The position numbers were made by a program, and so were the translations under genes. From Nostocoides_A vanveenii (GTDB lineage Bacteria; Actinomycetota; Actinomycetes; Actinomycetales; Dermatophilaceae), in contig NZ_BAAAPN010000003.1 of assembly GCF_039531165.1 (NCBI RefSeq), forward strand, positions 62,001 through 126,000: a stretch of DNA of 64,000 bases, in the 5' to 3' direction. Shown here one piece after another: positions 16,744-25,800 of this stretch (positions are counted from its first letter, which is position 1; each line of letters opens with the position of its first letter). The notes beneath the pieces were generated by a model. That model was given only the letters and a program-made list of their open reading frames with translations. It was not told the DNA's origin and did not search any database.

Positions 16744-18071
16744 TCAGATGACGCCTTGGGCGACCATTGCGTCGGCCACCCGGATGTAGCCGGCCAGGTT
16801 GGCGCCGACGACATAGTTGCCCGGCGCCCCATACTCAGCGGCCGTATCCACGCACGTGCGGTGGATCTCGCTCATGATCGCCGCGAGCTTGGCCTCGGTC
16901 TCTTCGAAGCCCCAGGTGTCCCTGCTGGCGTTCTGCTGCATCTCCAGGGCTGAAGTGGCTACGCCGCCGGCGTTGGATGCCTTGCCCGGCGCAAACAACA
17001 CCCCGGCCTCCTGCAAAATCGCGATCGCCTCGGGCGTCGCGGGCATATTCGCACCCTCGGCCACCAATCGAACGCCATTGGCCACCAACGACTTCGCTCC
17101 ATCTGCCGGCAACTCGTTCTGGGTGGCGCAGGGCAAGGCGATATCGCACGGGACATCCCAGATGGACCCACTCGGGACGTGCGTCGACGACGCGCCGCGC
17201 TCCGCGGCATACGTGCTCGGGCGCTCGCGCCGCCGCTCCTTGACGTCCTTGAGCAAGGCGAGATCGATCCCCTCAGCATCGACGACAAAGCCGGCGGAGT
17301 CGGAGCAGGCGATCACGGTGCCGCCGAGTTGGTGGACCTTCTCGATGGCATAGACGGCGACATTTCCGGCGCCGGAAACGACGACCTTCTTGCCCTCGAA
17401 GGAATCGTCGGCGTCCGCGAGCATCTCGGCGGCGAAAATACCGTGCCATAGCCAGTCGCCTCGGTGCGCACCTGCGAACCGCCCCAGGTCAGTCCCTTGC
17501 CGGTAAGGACGCCCGACTCCCATCGGTTGGTGATCCGCTTGTACTGCCCGAAGAGGTAGCCGAGTTCGCGGCCGCCGACGCCGATATCGCCCGCGGGCAC
17601 GTCGGTGTATTCGCCGATGTGCCGATAGAGCTCGGTCATGAAGGACTGGCAGAAGCGCATGATCTCGGCGTCCGTGCGGCCCTTGGGGTCGAAGTCGGAA
17701 CCGCCCTTGCCGCCGCCGATCGGCATACCGGTCAGAGCATTCTTGAAGACCTGCTCGAAGCCGAGGAATTTGATGATCGACCGATTGACCGACGGGTGGA
17801 AACGCAGCCCGCCCTTGAATGGCCCGAGCGCGGAGTTGAACTCCACGCGATAGCCCCTGTTGATCTCGACGCGTCCCTGATCGTCGACCCAGGGCACCCG
17901 GAAGATGATCTGCCGCTCCGGCTCGCACATGCGCTTGAGGATCGACCACTGCGCATACTGGTCATCGCGGCCGGCGATCGGCGTCAGGCTGAGCATCACC
18001 TCATAGACCGCCTGATGGAACTCGGGCTCGCCGGCATTGCGCGCCAGCACCGCGCCGAACATCGGGTGCAT
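16744..18071 (-). pseudogene. gdhA: NADP-type glutamate dehydrogenase with a one-base frameshift
   Basis: Hexameric glutamate dehydrogenase (about 442 residues if intact) that makes glutamate from 2-oxoglutarate and ammonium. From ATG 18071 the frame reads MHPMFGAVLARNAGEPEFHQ, then SALGPFKGGLRFHPSVN, the catalytic-lysine segment PIGGGKGGSDFDPKG, and TEATGYGTVF. It then leaves the correct frame at a TTTT run (bases 17435-17438) and soon ends at 17313. The missing half continues in another frame: FAAEMLADADDSFEGKKVVVSGAGNVAVY (dinucleotide-binding fold) to YIRVADAMVAQGVI at 16744. A fifth T would restore GTVFFAAEML exactly. Either the strain makes no full enzyme, or the base is an assembly/sequencing error in a homopolymer. 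All other family residues seem conserved, so the lesion is recent or artefactual. Confidence 0.88.
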
Positions 18072-18206
18072 GCTGGGGTGGAGGGATTCGGCCGTGCGGG
18101 CACGTTACCCAGTGCCGTATGCCGTGCCCGCGCCCAGGGCCGCCCGCCCCGGCCGGGGGTCAACCGGCTACGTGACTTTCCAGCGGGCAGCGACCTCGGC
18201 AGAACA

Positions 18207-18638
18207 ACTTATGTCGACGCGGCAGAGGCACTCGGCGGCAAGATCCACACCGGGGGCGTCGCCACGGACGGGTCCTGGCTGGTGCGACCGACCATCATCG
18301 ACGGCCTCGCCCTCGACGCCGCGCCCTACTGCGAGGAGATCTTCGGGCCCGTATGCGTGGTCAATCGCTTCGCCACCGAGGAGGAGGTCGTGCACCTGGC
18401 CAACGACACGCGATACGGCCTCAACGCCATGCTGTTCACCGAAAACCTCTCCCGCGCCCACCGTGTCGCCTCCCGACTGCGCGCCGGCACGGTGTGGGTG
18501 AACTGCTTCTTCATCCGCGACCTGCGCACGCCCTTCGGCGGCGTCGGCGACTCCGGTGTCGGCCGCGAGGGGGGCAACTTCAGCCGCGAGTTCTTCACCG
18601 AGCCCAAGGCCGTCGTGATGCAGATAGCTCGCTCCTGA
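18207..18638 (+). pseudogene. C-terminal relic of 2-hydroxymuconic semialdehyde dehydrogenase (DmpC/XylG type)
   Basis: About 143 codons homologous to the C-terminal third of the aldehyde dehydrogenase that oxidises the ring-cleavage product of catechol 2,3-dioxygenase. Seen: YVDAAEALGGKIHTGG, WLVRPTIIDGL, EEIFGPVCVVNRF, TRYGLNAMLFTENLSRAHRVA, and the family-typical end WVNCFFIRDLRTPFGGVGDSGVGREGG. The N-terminal cofactor fold and the catalytic Cys region are absent, and there is no plausible start. It ends in a normal stop. Its pathway partner genes lie at 8.8-11.8 kb, separated by toxin-antitoxin, trehalose and gdhA genes, so it looks like debris of a once longer operon. Confidence 0.8.
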
Positions 18639-18684
18639 TCGCTGATGTGGACGTTTCGGACGCGCGCGTCCTCGAAATCGACGA

Positions 18685-18720
18685 CTAACGCTTCTACCGC
18701 TGGTCAATAGAGTCCGGAGT
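18685..18720 (+). promoter_or_regulatory. Possible promoter of the 41-kb locus
   Basis: TAGAGT at 18708-18713 fits the TANNNT -10 consensus and lies eight bases before the GTG at 18721, which would make the first message leaderless or nearly so. No convincing -35 is visible 17 bases upstream, and only a weak GGAG precedes the GTG. This is the sole non-coding stretch (18639-18720) in front of the locus. Confidence 0.25.
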
Positions 18721-19512
18721 GTGGTCGGAGTACACGCGGGCGCGGCTACCGACGTGGGCAGGGTCCGAGAGGTGAACGAGGACGCCGTCCTCGTCGGTGA
18801 ATGGTTGTTCGCCATTGCCGACGGCATGGGGGGGCAGGCGGCGGGTGAGGTCGCCAGTCGCCTCGTCGTCGAGTCCTTGGCCCGAGGCGATTGTGCGTCG
18901 CTGTCCGGCGACTCCGTCCGGCAACTCATCCTGGACGCCTCGGTGGCGATCGGGGATTACGGCCGCACCAATCCCGATAGCCACGGTCTGGGCACGACGG
19001 TGGCGGGATTTGCCGTCATCCCGGGCCCGTCAAATCTCTTGGCCGTCTTCCATGTCGGTGACTCCCGCGTCTACCGCCTCAATGAACGATGCTTGGAGCG
19101 ACTGACGACCGACCACTCGGAAGTCACCGAGTTCCTCGAAGCCGGGCACGTCTCGCCGGAAGAGGCTCGACACCATCCGAGTCGACATGTGCTGACGCGG
19201 GCAATCGTGGAAGAGCTCCCGCCGCAGCCCGAGATTCGGATGGTGCCGGCCGGCCCCGGAGATCGTTGGATGATCGCGAGCGACGGGCTCACGGGCGAGG
19301 TCGAGGAGGCCGAAATAGAGGCGATCCTTCGCCGGCACGCGTCTCCCCAGGAGTGTGCCGACGCGTTGGTCAGTGCCGCGCTTGCCGCCGGTGGGCACGA
19401 CAATGTCAGTGTCGTCGTGGCGGACCTCGCCTTCGGCGACGACTATCACGGTGATCTCGCGGTTACGGCGCCGCGGGCCGTACGCCGTCAGAACGAGGAG
19501 CACCAGAGTTGA
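18721..19512 (+). CDS. PP2C-family Ser/Thr protein phosphatase (first copy)
   Basis: Soluble Mg/Mn-dependent phosphatase (263 residues) expected to reverse the action of the kinase encoded two genes on. PP2C motifs in order: REVNEDAVLVGEWLFAIADGMGGQ (two metal Asp residues, written here in part), SHGLGTTVAGF, FHVGDSRVYRL, TTDHSEVTEF, VLTRAIVE, IASDGLTGEV and GGHDNVSVVVADL. All metal-binding Asp positions appear present. GTG 18721 is used; nothing upstream is in frame and plausible. The gene overlaps the next by four bases (TTG start inside its stop region). Similar in layout to the second phosphatase at 45752 (GVATDRGRRRQSNEDG), so the two are paralogues. Confidence 0.9.
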   Translation: MVGVHAGAATDVGRVREVNEDAVLVGEWLFAIADGMGGQAAGEVASRLVVESLARGDCASLSGDSVRQLILDASVAIGDYGRTNPDSHGLGTTVAGFAVIPGPSNLLAVFHVGDSRVYRLNERCLERLTTDHSEVTEFLEAGHVSPEEARHHPSRHVLTRAIVEELPPQPEIRMVPAGPGDRWMIASDGLTGEVEEAEIEAILRRHASPQECADALVSAALAAGGHDNVSVVVADLAFGDDYHGDLAVTAPRAVRRQNEEHQS

Positions 19513-21137
19513 ACATCGACGACTTCGCGCATTACCTTCCCGGCGACGGCGTTGCCATCGTTCTCGGAGCGCGTGCGATCCTGCTGCCCGGTTCACCAGG
19601 GGACACCCTGTCCACGGAGTGCCTCACGGCGCTCGCCGGCAGCGGCGTCGAGGCCGCCATCGATGCCCTCTTCGCCCGGGGTCTACGCGCCGCCCCCGAC
19701 TTCGCGATCTGCGAGATCGACGCGGACGGGCGCGCCCGGGCACTGACGCGCGGCCAGGGCCGAGTGGAGGTCGAGACGGCGAGCGATCGTCACGTCCTGG
19801 ACGACGGGCGCCTCGTGGCGGATCACGAATACACCGATGTCGTGATGGCCACTCTGTCCTTGGCGCATGGGTCGGCGACGCCGGCGGTGCCCGTTCAAGG
19901 CGGCGTTGTCCCTGCTGCAGCGGTGCGCCTGACGCCGATGATCGCCGCCGCGCATCGACCACAGCCAGATGAGCTCGAGGTGCTCCCGCTGTTTCCTACC
20001 GACGACGCCGAGCCCGCGGTCGAGGCTTCCGATCCCGTATGGGCGCTTGCCGACCCCGCGCATTCCCCGCATCCTCCCAGCGTGGCCGAAGGCCCATCCG
20101 ACGACGGCGTTGCTGTTGACGCCCAACCGATGACGGATGCTGGTGACGGTGTACTGGGCGTGGCGAATGCGTCCTCGGAGCTGGCCGTTGGGGTCTCGGA
20201 TTCCTGGTTCTCGCGATCCGAGGACGCGGAAGCGGCCGCTACCGACGCGGACGTCCGGCAGCGGCCCGTCGATCTGAGCAAGGCGGCGTCCCACTCCGAA
20301 GACCTTGGCGAACCTGCGCTGGACGAGCAGTCAAACAGCTCACCTGTCGATGACCCGCTCGATGACGCCGTGGATCTCGTCGACGCGGGGTGGGGCAGTA
20401 CGCAGTCGAACTCGGACACCGACGCCGACGACAGCGATGACGGCTTCGTCAATGCCGGCCCATCCTGGAACCCGGCGGACTGGCGAGTCACGCCGCACCC
20501 GTCGGGCGGCACCGCAGACGCGGTGGATGTCTTCGACAACCAGCCCGCCTTCACCTTTCCGCCCCCACCCGGAGAGCAAAGGCTCCTAGGCCCCGATCCC
20601 GATGGGGACATGGAGCTGACCATCGCCCGGGGTGACCTCTTGGCTGCGCTCGACTCTCCGCCGGGGGCCTGCACGGGACCGATGGTGCTGGCCAAGAAGT
20701 GTGCGCAGGGCCATTTCACGGTGGCTTTCCAGCCGACCTGTCGCGTTTGCCACGCGCCGGTTCCCGAGCAGGAGCCGGTGGAGATCAGCCGCCCGGCCCT
20801 GGGCATCCTGCGTCTGGAGTCGGGTGAAGTGATCACCGTGGACAGGGACATCGTGCTCGGCCGTTCGCCGCGGGAGATCCCCGGTCACCAGGGTGAACGC
20901 CCACACCTGGCGCGGATTGTCGACCCCCAGCACGAGGTCTCCGGCCAGCATGCCCTGATCTCCGTGAACTACTGGCTTGTTAGTGTCACGGATCTCGGTT
21001 CGACGAATGGCACCGAGATCGTCGACGCCTTGGGTGTGACGACCCGGCTCACCTCGGACACTCCCGTGGTGATCGAACCGGGAAGCACCATCATCCTGGG
21101 TGAGGTCTCTCGGATCAGTTTCGAGGCAACGGCGTGA
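19509..21137 (+). CDS. FHA-domain protein with zinc ribbon (first copy)
   Basis: A 542-residue soluble phosphothreonine-reading protein. Residues 1-130 form an N-terminal domain (GDGVAIVLGARAILLPGSP) shared in outline with the paralogue at 46606. Residues about 150-395 are an acidic, disordered linker rich in Asp/Ser/Pro. A zinc ribbon with CAQGH and CRVCHAPVPEQ follows, then the FHA domain: VLGRSPREIPGHQ, EVSGQHALISV and DLGSTNGTEIV (Arg, Ser-His and Asn signature residues present). TTG 19509 is chosen because AGGAG lies eight bases upstream and it overlaps the phosphatase stop. Likely a scaffold that binds kinase-phosphorylated partners; which partners is unknown. Confidence 0.85.
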   Translation: MNIDDFAHYLPGDGVAIVLGARAILLPGSPGDTLSTECLTALAGSGVEAAIDALFARGLRAAPDFAICEIDADGRARALTRGQGRVEVETASDRHVLDDGRLVADHEYTDVVMATLSLAHGSATPAVPVQGGVVPAAAVRLTPMIAAAHRPQPDELEVLPLFPTDDAEPAVEASDPVWALADPAHSPHPPSVAEGPSDDGVAVDAQPMTDAGDGVLGVANASSELAVGVSDSWFSRSEDAEAAATDADVRQRPVDLSKAASHSEDLGEPALDEQSNSSPVDDPLDDAVDLVDAGWGSTQSNSDTDADDSDDGFVNAGPSWNPADWRVTPHPSGGTADAVDVFDNQPAFTFPPPPGEQRLLGPDPDGDMELTIARGDLLAALDSPPGACTGPMVLAKKCAQGHFTVAFQPTCRVCHAPVPEQEPVEISRPALGILRLESGEVITVDRDIVLGRSPREIPGHQGERPHLARIVDPQHEVSGQHALISVNYWLVSVTDLGSTNGTEIVDALGVTTRLTSDTPVVIEPGSTIILGEVSRISFEATA

Positions 21138-22735
21138 TGGCGGCCCAATCTGGGCCGCCCGTGATTCGTGGTCTAACCTTCCGCCACCTGCTCAGCAGCA
21201 GCGGGGGGTACGGCGACGTCTATCTCTATCGCGAGGATCGACTAGGTCGTGAGGTCGCGGTGAAGGTACTCCGCGACCGCACGCTGGACGAGCTTGCCCG
21301 GCAGCGCTTCGAGACCGAGGCGACGACGATGGCGGGCCTGCAGCACCCCAATGTCGTCACCATTCACTCCGTCGGCGTCACGGACGATGACCGGGCCTAT
21401 ATCGTCATGGCGTATTGCCCGGAGGCCACCTTTTCCGAGCGCGCCGTCGGTGGTGAGTTGGCGCTCGCCGATGTGCTGAGCGCTGCCATCGAGGTCAGCG
21501 GTGCCCTCCACAGCGCGCATCTCGCAGGCATCATCCACCGCGACGTCAAGCCCGCAAACATCCTGACCCAGCCGTGGGGCGGGCCCGGCTTGACCGATTT
21601 CGGTGTGGCTACCACGTTGACGCCGACGCCGGAGGACGATGAGGAGGTCGGTGTGTCGATTCCCTGGTCGTCACCGGAGATGCTCTTCACCGAAACGCGC
21701 GGGTCCGTGGCCACGGATGTGTATTCCCTGGGCGCTACCGTGTGGCACCTCCTGGTCGGACGTTCGCCCTTCGAAGTCCTGGGTGGGGACAACTCGCGCA
21801 TCGGCGTGATGGGGCGAATTCGCGACCTGCAGCCGCCACGGACCGGGCGCGCCGACGTTCCCGATTCGCTGGAGCGGATCCTGGCGCGCGCCATGGCGAA
21901 GAAGCCAGAACTGCGTCATCCCTCCGCCGCTGCTTTCGCTCAGGCCCTGACAAGCGTCGAGAGCGAGCAACGCCTGCCTCGCACCCGGATGATCGTGACG
22001 CACCGTCGAGCACCCGGTATGTACGCCGAGATCGCCGACGACGCGCTCGCCAAGACGCGCGTTCGTCGGTCAGGTGCTGCCGGACCGGGGGCACCGGGGC
22101 AACCGAAATCGAAGACAGCAACGACCGGCGCAGGAGCAGCGCAACGTTCGCGACCGCTCGGTGCGGGGAACGGTCATACCGAAGCCACCGGTCCGAGCTC
22201 GACCGAGGCTCAATCCCGGGCCAACCGATCGGCGTCGGCGCGACGGGTGGGCAGGTTGGAGGCCCCGATCCACGGGGGAACGACATTGCCGCCGCCCAGG
22301 GCGGTGACCCAGACGAGTGCTCGCCGCGGCCCGTTGACGCTCAAGGTGGTCGGGGCGCTGCTGGGCGTCGCTGCGGCTGTCGGCGTTGGCTACGCCGTCG
22401 TGGCGCGCGATTCGCCCCAACCCTCGCGCGCCACCCTGACTGAGGGTACGGGGACGCCAGACGCAGGGTCCGGCGTCGCCGGGCTCCCACCCGGACCCGT
22501 CGCCATCACGTGGACGCGCACCAAGGCCGAGGTCACCTTCCGGTGGACCTACTCGGCGCAACTGGCCACGGACACCTTCAGATGGCGAACGGACGACGAT
22601 CGCGAGGGCGTCGTCAAAATCCCTACGCTCACCCTGAAATCCGCTGCCAGGCAACCCATTTGCCTCGCCATCCTGGTCGTCAGGCAGGACGGGGGTGGCT
22701 CGGTTGCCTACTCGCCGCCGGTCTGCGCGGACTGA
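21137..22735 (+). CDS. Membrane Ser/Thr protein kinase with secreted sensor domain (first copy)
   Basis: A PknB-type kinase of about 532 residues. Kinase domain residues 15-275: glycine loop SSSGGYGDVYLY, VAVKVL lysine, HRDVKPAN with catalytic Asp136, DFG at Asp154, and SPEML. Then about 120 residues of basic/Thr-Pro linker, a single TM (VVGALLGVAAAVGVGYAVVA, near residue 410), and an extracytoplasmic beta domain of roughly 95 residues. That domain ends in a CLAILVVRQDGGG...C pair, shared with the second kinase. No PASTA repeats. ATG 21137 overlaps the FHA stop (TGATG); GTG 21134 is one codon upstream. Probably phosphorylates the FHA and FtsK proteins of the locus. The ectodomain ligand is unknown. 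Confidence 0.9.
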   Translation: MAAQSGPPVIRGLTFRHLLSSSGGYGDVYLYREDRLGREVAVKVLRDRTLDELARQRFETEATTMAGLQHPNVVTIHSVGVTDDDRAYIVMAYCPEATFSERAVGGELALADVLSAAIEVSGALHSAHLAGIIHRDVKPANILTQPWGGPGLTDFGVATTLTPTPEDDEEVGVSIPWSSPEMLFTETRGSVATDVYSLGATVWHLLVGRSPFEVLGGDNSRIGVMGRIRDLQPPRTGRADVPDSLERILARAMAKKPELRHPSAAAFAQALTSVESEQRLPRTRMIVTHRRAPGMYAEIADDALAKTRVRRSGAAGPGAPGQPKSKTATTGAGAAQRSRPLGAGNGHTEATGPSSTEAQSRANRSASARRVGRLEAPIHGGTTLPPPRAVTQTSARRGPLTLKVVGALLGVAAAVGVGYAVVARDSPQPSRATLTEGTGTPDAGSGVAGLPPGPVAITWTRTKAEVTFRWTYSAQLATDTFRWRTDDDREGVVKIPTLTLKSAARQPICLAILVVRQDGGGSVAYSPPVCAD

Positions 22736-22858
22736 CGTGACGAACGAGGGATGACGCTTCCAGAAGCCACTGACCCCACATTTGTGGACAAGACGGTCGA
22801 GGCGATTCGTGGGCAGACTTGGGCGGGCTATTGATCTGCGAAACGGAGGGCCCGCGCC

Positions 22859-25800
22859 ATGGGGTTTGCTCGGCATGGCCGAATGCTGGCGGGCGCCTTG
22901 GTCGTGGTGCTCGCGGTCGTCGCGCTGGTGGGTTTTGCCGTCCGATCGCCGGGGGTGGCCGTTCGAAGCATCGACCTCAACGACGCCGGCGTCTGGGTCA
23001 CCAACAACAAGGATTCGCTCTTCGGCCGACTCAACCGGGCCGCGGGCGCCCTGGACTCGGGCTTCTATGCGCCCGGCGGCGCCCGCGCGGGCGACACTTC
23101 GAGGCTCGACGTGCGCCAGGAGGCGGGCACGGTCATCGCGATCGACCGCACCATCTCGACCGTCTACCCGGTCGATGTGCGCGCGGGACTGCCGCTAATC
23201 GATCAAGGTGCCGTCATCGCGCAGGACGCTGTCATCGATATGCGCGGCGGAACGGTTGCCGCTCTCGACATCAAGACCGGACGGATCTGGGCCACCCGCT
23301 ATCGCGATGGCGAAGCTTCTCCGACCGTGCCTGTGTTGCGCGATCTCGCCTCGGCCAGCGAACCCATCGCGTCGTTGACCGCTCTCTCGGGGGCGTCCTC
23401 GGACCGTGCTGCTCTCGCGGTCGCTATGGACGGCACGATCTACGCGGCCGATGTCACCGGACGCACGGTGACGATCACGCCCGCCGAGGGCGGGTTCGCC
23501 GAGCCACGGATAGGCACCAGCGTCACACGCAGCTCCGTCGCGGTCTCGGCGGTCGGACGGCATCGCATCCTGGCGGAGCCGGACTCTGGAGCCGTCCAAG
23601 TCGATGACGCAGCCCCGGTGGTGCAGCGAGCAGCAGCCGGGCTGGTGCTCCAGGAACCCTCGTCCGAAGGGACGGCTGTCATTGTGGCCACGCCGTTGGC
23701 CCTGTGGCAGTTGCCCCTTGACGGCAGTGCCGCGAAAGCGCTTTTCGCCGCAGGCACCGGCCGCCCGGCCCGGCCCGTGATCGTCAGTGGCTGTGCATTG
23801 GGCGCGTGGGGCGGTGACCGGGGAACGGCCGCCCGCTCCTGCGGCGGCCGTCAGGCCGTCGAGACACCGGTGTCGCGGAACGCCCCCTTGCGGCAACCCG
23901 TCTTCCGGGTCAACCGCGACCAGGTCGTGGTCAACGACCTAACCAATGGCGCGCTGGTCGACGTCGAACGCAAGACGGCCAGTGACGACTGGGCGGGAAT
24001 CGTGCGGCCCCTGAAGGCCGACAAGGACGCCAAAGGCCCGAAGAAGACCGGCGCAAGCTCCTCCTCACAGGCCCCAACCGTGACCCGCGGAGAATTCGGC
24101 GCACGCCCGGGCCGCACGACCGTCCTGCACGTTTTGGACAATGTGCAGGACATCGCGGGTCATATTCGGGCGATCACGAGCGTGGAGCATGTCACGGGTG
24201 GCCGCGCTCAAATCTCGCCGGACTTGCAGACGGTCAGTTTCACCCTTGATCCCAAGGCGAAGCGGGCGGGATTCGATTTCGTGGTCGACGCCGGAGGGCC
24301 GTCACGCACCGGCCATGTCGACGTCACTCCCAAGCCGAGTGGCAATGCGGCGCCCCTCCGGCGCGAGCAGGCGGCCGATCCGATCTGGACCGTGCCGGCC
24401 GCCGGAGTCATCAGTGTTCCCGTGCTGGGGCAATGGCGCGACGGCGAAGGTGATGCCCTCGCCTTGTTCGATGCGAGCGTGTCGGACGGGGTTGTTCGGA
24501 CGACCGGTGAAGGCAACCTGGAACTTGCGGCCCCGGCTACCGGGGGCGTCGTGGACATCACCTATCGGGTGACGGACGGTCGATCCAAGAGCCAGCCGGC
24601 CCACGTCCGAGTCGATGTTCAGGATCCGCAGGCGACACAGCGTAAATCCGCCGTCACCCGTCCCGATGTCGTTGCGGCCGAGCCGGGGTCCCCCGTGACC
24701 TTCCGTCCCACCGTCAACGACCTACCCGGGTCGGATCCCACGGACCCCTCGGCGACTATCTCGCTCGACGGAGACGTCACCTTCACGCGCTCGGCCAAAA
24801 GGCCACTCAATGTCACGACGGACCCCGCCACCGGGACGGTGACCGTGACGGCCGCCAAGGAGGGGTCGTACACGCTCGGCTACCGCGCGGCATACGGAAG
24901 CGCGGATCCGGCACCCGGGCAGGTCCGTTTGGAAGTGCGCCCGGCCAAGCGGGCAGGTGCCCCCGTTGCGATGCCGGATACCGCGTCGGTCCGCGGCTTA
25001 GCGCCCGCGCTCGTCGATGTCATCGGCAATGACATCGACCCGGCCGGCCGCGTGCTGACCGTTCAGTCGGCCACGGTGGAACCGAAAGATGCGATGACCG
25101 CAGCCACGGTCGGTGGCCGATGGCTGCGTCTGATGCCGACCGGAGTCAAGGCGAGCGCGCCTCCGGTCGTCAGCTATGAGGTGAGCAATGGCGAAGAGAC
25201 CGCGACCGGACAGGTTTCGGTTGCCCTGCTCGCGCCCTTGGAGAGCGATCAGGTCGTGGTGCGAGCGGACGCGGCGGTCGTGCGAGCGGGTGACTCCACC
25301 CTGATCCCGGCTCTGGAGAACGACTCCACCCTCTCCGGCGGCCCGCTCACGCTCAAGGCGAATGTTCCCGGCGCGCCGGGACCGGGACAGTTGCTCGTCA
25401 CCGACCCCGTCGACCCGACGTCGAAGGACGTCGGCGCCGCCTATGTCTCGGGGTCGGCCATCCGCTTCCTGGCACCGGCCAAGGTCGCTTCCCCACGCAC
25501 TCTCGCAATCGACTATGTCGCCGTCACCGACACCGGCGAATCGGGATCCGGCCGGGTCATGGTCATCGTGCAGCCGCTGCCGTCGCAGGCGCAGGCCAAT
25601 GCGATACCGACCCCGGAGCCGCTGGAGGCCCGAACCGTGCAAGGCGACACGGTGACGATCCCGGTCGCCACCTCGGGCCATGACCCCGACGGTGATTCGT
25701 CCGTCGTCACCGGGATCGCATCGGCGCCGAGACTGGGTCGGATCATGGGCTTCGGGCCGAACAGCATTGTCTACCAGGCTTATCCGCAGTCGCGTGGCAC

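Noticed and set aside
16744..17949. The downstream gdhA frame as an independent gene, or the break as programmed frameshifting
   Set aside because: It lacks the N-terminal substrate domain in that frame, and the break is a plain homopolymer slip with no stimulatory structure that I can see.
22751..22834. A 27-codon open frame before giant protein A
   Set aside because: It has no ribosome site, no counterpart before protein B, and could occur by chance.
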